Positions 32,727 through 44,989 of a stretch of DNA of 64,000 bases are shown in pieces (position 1 is the stretch's first letter; every line of letters begins with the position of its first letter). Both the position numbers and the translations under genes were made by a program. Below the pieces are notes generated by a model. That model ran no database searches. It had not been told where the DNA came from and saw nothing but the letters and a program-made list of their open reading frames with translations. This DNA comes from Flammulina velutipes (Eukaryota > Basidiomycota > Agaricomycetes > Agaricales > Physalacriaceae): positions 124,001 through 188,000 of the forward strand of contig CM022368.1 in assembly GCA_011800155.1 (NCBI GenBank), in the 5' to 3' direction.

Positions 32727-35700
32727 CTACGCTTCAGAATTCTTCTGCCGACTAGAGAACGAGTGAGTCGCCCCAGGCGCATGTGATCCTTGCCGCTCGA
32801 CATCCTCAGCGCAGTTACGAATCCCGCGAAATAGCGCGAGCGGATTGAGTCGACGGACAAATTCTTTGCGGCAACGTCGACACTAACGTGTTATGTGAGA
32901 ATCTCATACATTTCCAATGATTAGAGATGTGCTTACCTCGAAGAATTTATCCAGAACTTCAAGAGCATCATGCATACGCGCCTCCTGAGCATCCTGCCAT
33001 ATTGAATGAGAGTTGGACAAAGAAGATATGATGCGTACCTTTGATCTTGCGAGGTCGAAATGCTGAATATCTTCAATTGGCTGCCATTCCCTTAGTCTCT
33101 CCCGGCATGAATCCCAGGCGACATTGTACGGGTCGAGTCGCGCCAACGCTAACAGATCTTCCCACCTATCATCCTGGGATATTATCAACATTTGGCATGC
33201 GCGGAAAAGGGTTTCTGGCTGATGGAGATATATCATGCAGCTCGAAAGCCACTGGGAGTCCATTGACTCAAAACTCCACTCCACGGCATCACGTTGACGA
33301 GCGATACCAGAGACAAATGCTTCCACCAGCAGGACGTGTTTGTCAAAGCGATGCGTAGCGAGTATGTCTCTGTTGACAAAGGTACTATACACGTCCTGAC
33401 TGTCAGATTTTAGAGCCAACACCAAAAGATCTCTAGCAATGTCGTGGGTGTTTTGATCGAAACCACAGAGTCCGAGGCTGATATCTGTGACCCGCTCCAA
33501 GCACTTCCACTTCCAGCTGCGGGCAAGGTCATGCCCAAATTCTGCGATGGCATAGCTGAATGCATGATAGCAACACGACATGACACTTCGGCAATAGGCG
33601 CTCGACTTTTCTGAGGGCTCCCGTCCTGCTAGCAATGGCGAGTCGACGAGACAAACGTTAGCGGTATCAAAGATGGTGGCGACGTTAGCCAGTGTACGGT
33701 TTGTGGGTTCGTCCATGACTGATCTAATGCAAGACCATACCGAGCAAAGGAGAGATATACGTGACTCCGTCTCTGTGTCGTGGGGAGAGAGGGACTCGGA
33801 GTCAGGTATCTCCAGAAAATGGTGCAATGTAAGCAGTGCACGCAACCGTAATGACTGCGGCGCCGGCGTTGAGGGATTCGAACTCTCATCCCGGCAAGGA
33901 TCAAAGTGTCTGAAAATGCGAAGAATTAGCTCCGGGCAGCCGACCAATGCAGTCGACATGGACACGGGAGTCAATGCATCGTCCCATGCAGATAAAGTTA
34001 TTTCTGGGAGCGCGCCTTTGCAGATCGCAAATGCAGCTTCCTTGCGAACAGGTTTCGATTTCCCCGGCCCTCCTACGGTAAAATTCCAGAACAGATTCAT
34101 CCATGCGCAGGGTGATAACTTGTTCTCCGCTGGATCAATAATAAGGCTGGTGAGAATCAAAGCCTGTTGTTCGATGTTGCAGGAAACTGGACAATGCGGG
34201 AGTCCTGGTATTCTCTCGTTATCCTCCATGTCGAGATATATCAACCGATATTGCTGCCAGTCATGCAAGGAATGTACGGAGAATGACCAGATACGGGCAA
34301 GTCGTTCGAATCTGCGAGTGGAATCTTGTCTGCAGATGACTTTCTTCCCTTCATTGTCGGCGACGAGGCATTCTCTGATTTAAGCTTGCAGAAAATAACA
34401 GAATGCAGTGCTCCTGTTGGATATTGTCTTCAACAGCAGTTCTCGCTGAGACGGGGGCAGTCCCCCCAGCGCCTGAATGGCGACACTAAGGACGGATGGA
34501 TTGACAGAGACCTTGCGCAACCACCAGATCGCGCCGCACAAGAGGCTGCTGGTGACCGATGTCTGCTGTACTTGACTGCTCTCTTGCTTTCTGAGACTCT
34601 TGAAAGCAGGAATCCCAACGACTGGAAGTTTTTGGCCTTTGGGGATATGCGGCAGTACCCGATGAACGTAAGCCCGGGATGTGTTCACCGTGCATGCAAA
34701 TGATGCGCAAATGAATGGAACAGCAGCTCGAAACTGATAGAATATGATATTGAGCATCTCGGAGAATGGTGTTCGATAAGGGCATTGAATATCGAGGACG
34801 GGAAGGAGGTTACTGAGGAAATATAGGGAGTAAATGATGCCAGTCATGCCACCAATAACGTAGGCCAGAGGGAGAGAGCGCGGAATGAGAAAGACGACGA
34901 GACCGGCAAGAAATACACCGAGGGCGATAAGGAGAAGGATGGGCAGGACACCAATGATACCGACGACATGCCACTTCTCCATCCCGGCGTAACGAAATTG
35001 TCGAATGAGGCTGCGGTCCCGAATGGTACCAGACAGCCGGACCATGTACTGACGAAGCCACTGTTTGGTGAGAACAGCAAAGAGAGCTGTCGCTAAGCTC
35101 AGTGTGAGGCTAGTCAGCCACAGCCCATTGACCCACAAGGCATTGCCTGACGGAGATGTTTCCGTGATTGCACGTTCGACATTCCCAAACGGGGTGCCAT
35201 CCTCTCGTGCGCGCTTCAGTTGCACGATCTCCAACAACAACGAGTTGGAGATAGTGGCTTTGTCCGTTTCCAGCGCCTGTGACGTCTGAGCAACGAATGT
35301 TGTAAGAACAGCGGAGAAAAGACCAGCCTAATATACAACGTTAGCAGTAGATAATAAGACGACGAAAACGTACAAAAACGAGTAGTACGTCTGACGAATC
35401 ACTCGACCTTTCAATCATATCATTGTCGTAAACACTAGCTTCCTCGTTGTAGACCTTGAAGACACGAGCATTGGGCCCGACTTCCTCTCCGTAGGCATCT
35501 TCGGGGAAAATCTGCTCGTAGTCCTCATATCCTGCAACATATGAGAACGATACATATGATCGCAAGAGCTCGGGAATTACCTAGATACAAATTCTGCCCT
35601 TGGCCGGGAAGTTGCCTTGGTATCCCGAACTTCGTCTCCTTGAACGGTCCTCGGCTCGGTTGTGTACTATGCGGGTGTTTAACACCTACCGGAGTACAAA

Positions 35701-36050
35701 GGTTGGAAGCTACACATAGAGCTTGAACGAAAGGACGTACCTCCTTCCTCCTGTATTCCTTCCATTTTCTTGTACATTTTGGTCAAGATGTCCAGAATCT
35801 GTTGCTGTAGTTCGACCGCCTTCGATGTGTCCGATGATGGCGCATTCGTGCTCTGCACTTGGGGAGAAGCGGTCCCAGAGTCATTGTGCAGGGAATAAGT
35901 TTGTTTAGCGAGATCGGGAGATGTTGGCATGATACACTTGTGCAATGGCGGGAAGTCGTTAGACATATCTAACAGTGTATACGAAAGAGACCAGCGGTGG
36001 CGTCGGATAAATACCCGGCATAGTACCTGGTACGAGTTATGGGCGCTCAT
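32727..36050 (-). pseudogene. DUF6535 membrane protein gene with one in-frame stop
   Basis: Reconstructed exons, all phases consistent: 36050-35741, 35649-35581, 35531-35374, 35327-33039, 32993-32937 and 32882-32727, about 1010 codons. The DUF6535 domain starts around the third exon and crosses the SDVLLVF / AGLFSAVLTTF junction. It continues through LWLTSLTLSLATALFAVL and two or three further membrane segments, to LDIQCPYRTPFSE. This family is common in Agaricomycetes and its function is unknown. A TAA at 34382-34380 interrupts the frame (…YFLQA stop IRECL…), yet the next 450 codons are open in the same frame. So it is either a recent nonsense allele, a sequencing error, or a gene making only the membrane half. 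The start could also be the ATG at 35966. The 3' half has a truncated inverted copy at 1954-3389. Confidence 0.75.
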
Positions 36051-36420
36051 TGTAGCTGTTAGATGTTGAGTTAGTTATCAATAGACCCCCAAGAAAGACG
36101 ATGTTATGACTCGTAGACCGGTCATACCGGGATCGTGCCCAATAGAAGAGAGAAGACGGCAGATTATCCCTCCCAGCTAGAGATCCTCTGTCACTTTTGT
36201 GCAGTACCAGATATCAACATAGAAAGGAAACACGGGGGAAGGACGAGGCGAGCAGCATGGAAGCAAATAAGAGCGCATTGGTATAACCAGTCGTTCACGG
36301 GCGTTTCATAAACATCCGAATCCGAGATCTGATGGCAGACAGCTACACCATACTTGTAGATTGGTTCACACTCAAGTTCGTGGTGGCGCGGAAGCTGTTA
36401 CTGACAAACAGTACCAAATA
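36051..36420. other. Upstream of the DUF6535 gene
   Basis: Probable promoter region, with no clear TATA box. No gene seen. Confidence 0.4.
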
Positions 36421-36439
36421 GAATACCTGTCGTACCATC

Positions 36440-37260
36440 AACGACGACGTACACTCCTAGGTATGTCGACGTTGGCACGCACTCGCCCTTTCTTCCCCTC
36501 TCTTGTGGTCCATCATCCAGATCCGACTTGACGAATATCTGTACTCTTTCCGTCCCCCCGTCCCCCCGCCACGCCCAAACTTGCATACCTTCTAGAAATA
36601 GTCCTATCACGATCCCGTGACGGTGATCTCTGTGTCAAAATTTCTGAGCAGCTGCTTCCTGAATCGGACTCGGAGGAGGAGAGACAGGCTTTTGTCGACA
36701 ACCTACTTCCTCTTCTCCTTTCCACCTCACCATGTGGCGCCATCTGTAAATGACAGTGTTGCCCGACCTCTTTGGGACTTGCTCATTTGATCGCCTCTAT
36801 GGGCTCAGATGTTTTCATGCAAGAACGTAGCCGAAAAACTCTCTCTTCGCCAAAACGCGCCAAACTCTCCCGGGCGAACCTCAGAGCCGGAGCTTATGAC
36901 GCCGTTATCTCTGTCACGATTCCCCTAGACTCGACGGACTTATGGATATTCCCAAGAGGTTGCACTTCGAACAACTACATGCCCAATCCACAAGCACGAC
37001 TGCGGATCTCCTTGCATAGGAAATGCGCGCCCTCAAGCTCCCTTCTTTCACCTTGCCTTTCCTCCATTCCATCCGGTCTTCCGGTCTTCCGTCCTTCCGT
37101 CGTGGGCCGACAGCTATAACGCTCCTTCATGTCCTGGTATCCATTGACTTTCTATTGCGCATGACAACGACCCGTCTATCGCGAACAAGTTTCCTTCATG
37201 GTCCTTTGTCACCAATGTGGCGGGTTCCGGCTGTACCATAACGGTTCCCGGAATGGAGAC
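36440..37260 (+). pseudogene. F-box protein relic
   Basis: VCRRWHALALSSPLLWSIIQ near 36465 is the second half of an F-box, without the LPDD start. SEQLLPESDSEEERQAFVDN and LLPLLLST follow in another frame near 36650, matching the DIEGVE...RQ.FI.SV.PLL region of the intact F-box genes. Later pieces are unalignable. Several frameshifts are present. Confidence 0.65.
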
Positions 37261-37926
37261 GCTCTTGAGCTAGGGCCGCTGTTATCTGTTTCTAATAATT
37301 ATTCTCACCTACGTTGACCATATCGCTCCAGTATCAGCTCGTTTTTTCACTCCCGTCCGGCTCTCCCTATGTGTGGCGCATATGGTCAGATCAACCTCCG
37401 AGGACTCATTCCTCTGGGCCGTAGTCATTGTGCATATGGAGCGACATAGTTTACAATGCACATATGTATCAGATGACAACAACGGCTGATTTGGAACACG
37501 TATCATTTGAAGGAATCACGAAGGAAATTCATAATACTACAACATGCTCCAGGATCCTACCACGGTCAGGAGATGTGAGAATAGATAAGTGTAAGATAGA
37601 AACGATTACCCGCGAACGTGACTATTCCAACACCTTTGGCATGTATCGATACGCGGTAGCGGGGAGCTTACAGCATATCTGTATCAAGCTGCTACTATAT
37701 GCATATCTCACAATTTACAGTAAAAGAATGGAGCATAGATATGAAAAACCTGAGCTACTTACGCGGAACTACCGCCTCCGGGTAACCACTACCAGCATCG
37801 ATAGTATTACTTTACCAGTGCCATATTCCCCGATACCTACCATGAACGGGTATTAATAATTACAATCTGCTTTCCCCTCAAAAGGAACGCGAGCGCACAG
37901 AACAAGCTACACCAAAAAAAACAAGA
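37261..37926. other. Spacer before family gene D
   Basis: No gene recognised. Unlike most family members, gene D shows no obvious leader intron with the GCCGTATA junction. Confidence 0.45.
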
Positions 37927-38494
37927 ATGCATTTCTTCAACTCCCTCAAGCTCGTAGCCGGGACTCTACTGCTGCTTCCCGCCCTCCTCAGCAATGCCGC
38001 GTACGCTGCGCTACCATTCCCCCACCTAACCCTTGATCCTAACGCACATAAATAGTCCCAACACTCTCATCCAGCGTACCCCGAGCGCGCTCCCCGCTCA
38101 AAAAGAGCTCCAACTAAACGTCTACGTCCGAAACTTCAAAAAGACCCTATCCCCCGTCAATCTCACCCAAGTGGCTGTCGACTCTGAGCTAAAAATCTAC
38201 AACATCGTAGATGGGTGGAAGATGTCGAGTAAAAGCCAAGAGCGTACCCCTGCGTGGGCAGTGACCAAGATAACAGGCGAGAGATTGGATGACATGATAT
38301 ATCAGTTGCAAGGGGTACGTTCTGTACACTGTGGAAGCGCTGCACTTGCTGAACCGTACTAGGAAGGACATCTGCTTGATTACGGAGACGACGATAGTGA
38401 GCGTTGGTGGATCATAGTAAGGAAATCTTTAGGACCCGAAAGCGATGCCATAGCCACATTGAAAGCGTGGACAGAAGAACAAAGTAAACATTAG
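37927..38494 (+). CDS. Family gene D: small secreted cysteine-free protein
   Basis: The exons are 37927-38000, 38056-38314 and 38363-38494, giving 154 residues. The signal exon is MHFFNSLKLVAGTLLLLPAL with a following LSNA. Intron 1 is 55 nt in phase 2 and starts GTACGC, as in genes A-C and F. The middle exon has LKIYNIVDGWKMSSKS, sharing Y..VDGW with gene C. The last exon reads GHLLDYGDDDSERWWIIV, then a charged tail ending EEQSKH. There are no cysteines. It has no full duplicate, but part of its last exon and 3' flank lies inverted at 49.85 kb. Function is unknown. Confidence 0.8.
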
Positions 38495-38559
38495 AATACT
38501 ACGTCGAAAGTACCTATTAGGTACTAATCAAAATCAACCGAACAAGGAAACTATGAGAA

Positions 38560-39850
38560 CTCTACCGTACCGTCTACGGTGAACCATCCCATACATTCTT
38601 GTCTTTGATACGCATAATCGTCACCGACAGGAGTGATGATCTGGAGATGATCGTAGGTCCACTAACATCTCCTGAACTCCCTACATTGGCATCTATGATC
38701 CACGTGTTCGTGTTGCAGCGATCCTCCTCTTCCTCCATCATCTCCATCCTGCTTCTCCCTCTCGAGGTGGACATGTAGCAATGCGCATCAGTCCCTCGGT
38801 TTCCGCACCCGCATCGTACTCTCATTCGTGTTCACGCTATCTCTCCTCCCGCTGTTTCTTGCCCGTGGCATTAGAACTCCCCTTCCCACTATCATCGTCC
38901 TCTCGCTCACTGTCTTCGGCTACGTCAAGCTCGATTTCGACATGGTTCGGAATGATGGGCGGGATTAGGCGGGGTGGTAGCCCTCGAGAAGGATGGAGGA
39001 TATCGCCGCCCGACGAGCTGCACTTTCGGTGTTAGCAGGACTCGGACGGACAGGGTTAAAGAAAGTCCCGCTGCTGTTAGCTTGGTATCACCAACATAGA
39101 TTTCGGCAGGCGCACGGTGGACTTCAAGGCGGCCCTGCTTGAAAGGTCGTGTTGGCGTAAGATGGGGTTGGAACATTCGGTAATGCGACCGATATGGACA
39201 GGCTGGTCGTTTTCGCGCACGTCGCAGGTGATAGCGTCGAGCCGTCGGGAGTCGAGATGGGGGACAAGACGAATATATTAGGTTATGCCAGTTGGGGGTG
39301 CTGAGTGGTAGTGAAGGCGAATACAAGCAGGCTGATGTTATGGAGCGACGGGAAGATAGTCTTGTTCCGGACGAGGTGTACTCCTGCGGTAGTGGAATGT
39401 CCTGTCCGAGGGTATTATCGACAGCTCGGGGCTCAGCGGGAGCACGAACAGCTTGGGCCGCAGCCAACACTGAGAGGACGCGGGCATGTTTGCCTTCAGG
39501 CTCAACAGGCGCTGTGGAGGACCCATCCAACGAGCTACAAGCCAGGGTTAGAAGCTGGGAGATTATGCCAATCGAATGAACGCACCGTCTCCGTTTTTTC
39601 TTCGTCGAGTCATGAGCGCCCTCATTGATAGATGATTTGCTGAGAAACATAATGAGACTTGGTTGGAGTTGACGAAGAGAGTGGATGTACTGTCGATTTT
39701 CCTGTCTCCCCGATTTCCCACCGTGTTTCTTCCTTCTCTTGGGCAGGAGCGGACACAGTTGCTGGTGATACCGGCCGGTACTATTGAAGATGGCGCTCCT
39801 CCTCCAACGCCCCCATCGACGTAGCATCCGAGAAAAGTTCCCTCCTGCAG
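38560..39850 (-). pseudogene. FHA-domain protein relic, copy 1
   Basis: On the minus strand, VRENDQPVHIGRITE (about 39220) matches the first strands of an FHA phosphothreonine-binding domain (P..IGRFT). LEVHRAPAEIYVGDTKL (about 39110) corresponds to the K.VSR.HAEIW part, but lies in a different frame. The FF N.VRPSPANTE piece is at about 39050. Upstream is FLSKSSINEGAHDST (39650). Frameshifts and stops rule out a working gene. It is an inverted copy of 48.56-49.83 kb. A 342-codon minus-strand frame at 38925-39953 is an accidental mix of these frames. Confidence 0.65.
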
Positions 39851-40560
39851 CATGGGGCAGCAATGGTCTGAGCAAGCAGTGAGCGGGTCTGGCGTTCGTA
39901 GCATGGCGAAGTCCGTCACTAACGACTATGCGGAACACCCATCGCTGGGTCATACATCTGTTTCTATACCCAGGGGTGAGTGATAGGCCAGAGACGGAGA
40001 TAAGAGACGTACCTGCTCGCTACTTGCTTCCCCATCTGTCTCTGTTATAGGAGCAGTTTTGATAACACGACATGCTGTATCGAATCTATGCATCTTTGAG
40101 CTAAAGCCGTATCTATGGGTAGCAAGACGTCGACGCACCTGAAATCTGACATTCTATCCCGGCGCTCTCGAGGAATGAGCGATATATTGCTGCAGGTGTC
40201 TAGTTTTTCGACGTCGAAGACGAACATGGCGCATGCATGAGGAAGGTTGCAGTACGGCGATCTTGCTGGGGATGGTTCATATAACTTGCTGCGTTGGAAA
40301 TGCTTTTGCTTGGCGTACGTCGTGTAGATTCAGAGAGAGAAAACCATGGAGTCTTTGTCTGGCGTAAGCCACATTCACGGAGAACAGGATGGTAGTACGC
40401 ACCGCAAGTCGCCGAAATTACCGTCGTCCGCTATCACGTATTTCCTCCTGGAAGTCGAAACACCTCGCTAGCCGTCGCGGTATATAGAGAGGTCGATTGA
40501 CACTGTGTATCGAATGCGACGCATTGCGGTCCGCCGGAGATGATGATGGTAGAGGTCAAG
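39851..40560. other. No gene recognised
   Basis: Short unrecognised frames only. Confidence 0.4.
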
Positions 40561-40583
40561 GATCAAACAAGCCAAACAAGCTC

Positions 40584-40901
40584 TCAAAATCGACCACCAC
40601 GACCACGAAACACGAGCCGCTTTCCGGCCAGCGACGGAGAACACTGGCCGAGCAGGCTGTCAGCTCTACTGCTCTGTATGCTTACATCTTTCACTCGTAA
40701 CGATCCGTGGACAAATGGCTGGCGGATACGGAGGATATAGCAATCCTCTAGGCATATGATTACGTCGGTGAGTTTAGGCGCGTCGGAGAACATCACGTCG
40801 AGGGAGCGGAGCCCTGGGATGCTGTGGTGGAGGGAACGGAAGACGCGCGAAAAAGGTGAATGGAGGGTTATGTGCAAGCCTGCTGTTGAACCTGTCAACA
40901 C
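40584..40901 (-). pseudogene. Possible leucine-rich fragment of an F-box-type gene
   Basis: A minus-strand frame reading SIPGLRSLDVMFSDAPKLTD resembles the leucine-rich segments of fungal F-box proteins. It is too short and isolated for a firm call, and no F-box is nearby. Confidence 0.25.
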
Positions 40902-41482
40902 TCAATTGCCTCGCGGCGCGCGCACTCTCTTGTTTCTTCCTCATCGCTGAATATATTCCCTTCTCCATGTGCGCTAATTTGAACGTCCCGCTCGACCAGC
41001 ATGATCATCGAACCTCTTTCCCGAACGATATCGCCTGCTGCATCCATCCTTGTAGCACTGCTTTCTGCTACTTCACCCTCGGCGTTCGGTTCAATGCATT
41101 CAGAGCTCGACTTTGACGTAGTACTATGACTTTTGTCATGACTTGTCCGTGTCCATCTATACGTCCTTGTCGGTGGTAAGCTATGATATGATGGCGATCT
41201 CCAGGATACGTCAATCTTCGATGTTATGAAGATACTCCCTAGCATAACGATCATACTGCCGAAACGCGGTGGAATCTGGTGGTGAATTAACCATCCGGAC
41301 ATCTCTCCCGCGGCGACGACCATGGAGATCGACCTACCGTAGCACTGCGACAACTTTCTCGCCGGTCGTGATACGGTGAGTCGGTCTGAACACTTCACCG
41401 TAGTCATTGCGACTTTCCTTCTCATTTAAATGGCATCTTTCTGTCCTCAAAATTGTATTCGCTTTCTCACCTTCATATGCTG

Positions 41483-41532
41483 GTAAGGCTTCGTGTATCA
41501 TTTGAACGCATTGGCCGACCAACTCGTTACAG
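41483..41532 (+). promoter_or_regulatory. 5'-leader intron of family gene A'
   Basis: GTAAGGCT to GTTACAG, flanked by CATATGCTG and GCCATATA, as in gene A. The TATA-like box of gene A has degraded here to ATTTAAATGG. Confidence 0.5.
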
Positions 41533-41571
41533 GCCATATACATCAACATCTAAGACCGACATCATCCAACC

Positions 41572-42063
41572 ATGCATCTCCCCGCCTCTCTCAAATTAAT
41601 CGGAGTCGCGCTCCTTTCTGCCTTTCTCACCCATGCCGCCGCGTACGCAGCATTTTCCATCCAGTTATTGGCTATGCTGACTTTTGCGGACAGATTGCTG
41701 GGCACCGATATCACGATAACGGAACTCACGTCCGAGGGTAAGGTTGTATGGCAACAGCCCGGTGGATACCTCTTCACTTTCGTCAAGAACGTGGAGCCGA
41801 TTTCCCGTGACGACATGAAATATGGCGTTCAAATCGCTAAGTATAAAACGAAGGACTGGAATGAAGATGGGTATCGCTTAGATGTCTATGCGTTCACTGC
41901 GGTTCAAGACAACGGGATGATATATGAACGTGAGCTGCCAAAGGTATTTCCATATGTATGATCCCGAGGGAAGGCACTGCTGACATTTTATCGTTAGAAT
42001 ATCCTCGTGCTTGAGTCTGGTTTCTTTGAAGGACGACACTGGATTTTCTGGACGCCTAAGTGA
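41572..42063 (+). CDS. Family gene A': small secreted cysteine-free protein
   Basis: The exons are 41572-41642, 41694-41943 and 41998-42063, giving 128 residues, at exactly gene A plus 33720. The signal peptide is identical to that of gene A. The mature part differs by about five residues (for example LPG to LLG, TSKG to TSEG, QIVKY to QIAKY, DDGM to DNGM), and all splice sites are kept. The last exon is identical in protein. Function is unknown. Confidence 0.85.
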
Positions 42064-42569
42064 TAAGGAATACTCTAAAAATACCCTATATCTCTTCTTC
42101 GTGTATGTGCTTTGAAACGAGAGAACCATCCAAACATCTTTGTACTCACATTTAAACAATTCTACGCCTCAGAAATGATGTTGCACTCAAGCATGCCAAC
42201 TGGCAGTAGCAGCTCCGCGTCGTCTGAGACTATTAATACTTACTGAAATAGTCGTGCGAGGCAGAGAACACCCCCCGGGCCACAAAGATATTCGCCGTCG
42301 CTCCGCCACCGACCCGCTGCCAGTAAGAAGATGGGGAGTAGCTCGAGAGGAGCCTTGGGTTAATAACTCGCTGAAGAGGACAGTCGCGAAGCTTTAATGG
42401 AGCGACCCGAATTGCTTGTTGTTGCAGGAGAGAGCAGACATGGTCAAGTCCGGGTCAAGTGATCGTGCACGAAAATCCGGCACTTTTCCGGCATTCCTTT
42501 TACCAACGAACGGCATGCTTTCCTCCTTGAATCATCATCCTCATCTTATATTCCTTCGCTGCGAAACGA
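42064..42569. other. 3' flank of gene A'
   Basis: Conserved with 8344-8930, with no shared frame. Confidence 0.5.
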
Positions 42570-44950
42570 GCATGGAAACACCGCATATTATCCTTCACGC
42601 GCACGATCCAAAGAGTTCCTCTGAGCAGCTCAGCTTTCCCTCTGGCGACAAACCAACGAAAACCGGAACGATACACATCTTGTACAACACCGCGCCAGGA
42701 GAGCTGACTGCTCCATCTTCGCTGGGCCGCGAGTACGGGAAGTAAACTGGAAATTCGAAGCGAGAGGCTGGGAGGGAAGTTCGGACGACGTCAAAGTCGA
42801 TATGTCGCAGGATGCATATGTTGCTGGTACGTGCTTGGAATGGTCGCTCACCGACCGTGCTCATCCGTTCGTTATAGCTCTCGCCGCCATCCTTGCATCA
42901 CTTCCCGCATTCCAGATTCAACCAAATTTTATAATGCCAGTCCTGAAGGACTTTCGTTTCATCTACGCAGAGGCGCCGCAAAACCTGGCTCGTACAGTGC
43001 GCTATCCCCGTATTTCCACAGACTATCACCTCTTACCCTTATTCCTCAGCTCATGGAAATGCCTGCCGCCCCAACCGTCGCAAGAAACCGCATTCGAGAC
43101 AATATCGAGCTCATCATCCTTGGCGTACGTTAGAACATCAATTCCAAGAACGACGAAACCTGGAAACGTGTAAGTCGTCATTATCAACTTTTACTATCCT
43201 TAGCTGACGCTCCTCAGAATCTATCTATGTGCCATTCACAGCAAACAAGGACATGATAGGCAGGACGCCCATGCTGCTGGTGCGTGCTTGATATGGTCTC
43301 TCACTGACTGTGCTCATCCTCTTGTTATAGCCGTCGCCGCCATCCTTTCATCGTCCTCAAGACTTCCCCGCATTCCAGAGTCAACCCCGAATTGTTTCCT
43401 TCAGAGAAATCATCCAAGCAACGGGATGAATGCGTCACCTATGCCTCGCAGAGTGCGTTAGCTCTCTTTTTTTACAGATTACCACCCCTTACACGTTAGC
43501 CTCAGCTCATGGAAATGCCTGCAAATCCTTCGCTGCAGAACGAGCATGACAACGGTCCCTCACGCGCGGTCGAAAGGGCTCCTCTGAGCTCCGGAGACTC
43601 TACTCTCTGGCGACTAACCAGCAAAAATCGCAACGACATATATCTTTATAACATGGCTTGTTGACCGCTCTGTCTTCGCTGGGAGCGAGTACAAGAAGCA
43701 AACCGGAAACTCGAAACGGGAGGCATGAGGAAGAACCGTGGGGAGCGCAGCATAGGCAGTCCGCGGCTTAGGCGGACGACGTCAAAGTCGACGCGTCGCA
43801 GGACGCGCATGCCCCTGGTGCATCTCTAGAATTGTCGCTGGGTGAACGTGCTAACCAGTTCATTATAGCTGTAGCCATCATCATTGCATCGTACTCATTC
43901 ACCACCCAGCGAATTTCTCTTTGATACCAACGAGCCTATACCGGACAAACTGTCGTCCGTTCCCGACGCAGTGGGCGAAGGTCTCGTCGTCTATGTTGAT
44001 GCGCAAAACTTGGCTCGGATGGTGCGTCCGCCTCCTTCTTCCTGATTACTGGCCCTTACACCTTCGTCCTAGCCCAGAAATACCTGCAATCACGATAACC
44101 CCAACCGCCAAGAGCCGCATTTGAAGCAAAGCCGTGCTCATCCTCCCCAAGCCCGCGAAACATCTGCTAAATGGGCCGAGAAGAGAGGGATGGAGACCTT
44201 GTCGGTAACGCACGGAACGTCGAAGCCTCCAAAGTCTCCGGAAATCTCTATCTTCAAACCGATCCTTGCACCATCGTCGACTCCCTTCCAGATGTTACGC
44301 GGGTACGCGTTCCAAGCACAAATAGCCTCTAGCATTCGTTGGCAAGGGTATATCACCTTGACCTCTGAAACAATCTGCATTCATCCTAGAAAGGTGAGTC
44401 GCTCGACGTAATGCCTTTCCATTATTGGCTAATAATCACGTAGGGCGTGAAACACATGTGTAGGATATGGACGGTGCTGCCACCGTCGTCGCGTCAACAC
44501 TAGTCATTGCGTATCACCCCGCTCACCGAAAACATGTCTGTCGTATGCCAGTCATCAATTCGAAGAAACGTCTAATTCTTCTCTCAGCCTAGCACGCAAC
44601 GAAACCTGGCGACATGTAAGTCGTCTCTATCAACTTCCGCTTCCCCCCACCTCATGCTCTTTCAGCGTATACCACGATCAACGTCAAATCGATGGATGTA
44701 GACAACACGGATGCAGATGGACGCCTTGTCCTTGCTGGTACGATATTCGTCCTCCTCCCTCCCATTATGTTCTAATCTTCAATTCCAGATGACATCTACT
44801 ACGTGTCCTCCGACTTCGAGCCACATACACTCATCAACGCAGCCACTCTCGCAGGGCTCCTGTGTCGTCGCTCTCGGCGAGCTCTTCTCCGGTGTCTTCA
44901 CCAACTCCACGAACTCCGACAAATTCTGGTCGCGACACGCGTTGCAAGCC
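42570..44950 (+). pseudogene. Leucyl aminopeptidase (M17) relic, copy b
   Basis: The longest of the four relics. Pieces in order are HDPKSSSEQLSFPSGDKPTK (42600), DAYVAGTCLEWSLTDRAHPF (42810), RFIYAEAPQNLARTV (42955) and ARNRIRDNIELIILG (43085). A second, worse copy of the same N-terminal pieces follows at 43.2-44.1 kb (AHAAGACLIWSLTD, then DDVKVDASQDAHAPGASLE). Next are EKRGMETLSVTHGTSKPPK (44190), DMDGAATVVASTL (44470), SMDVDNTDADGRLVLA (44690), YYVSSDFEPHTLINAATLA (44800) and ALGELFSGVFTNS (44880). In the zinc-ligand signature NTDAEGR the glutamate is aspartate. Stops, frame changes and the lost C-terminus make it dead. Two N-terminal halves in tandem point to an internal duplication before decay. 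Confidence 0.78.
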
Positions 44951-44989
44951 AGGTCAAGTACACATATCGTACTGCGAGCGCATCCGTAT

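Noticed and set aside
38925..39953. 342-codon minus-strand open frame
   Set aside because: It passes through several different frames of the decayed FHA gene, has unusual composition, and the inverted copy at 48.6-49.8 kb is not open in this frame.
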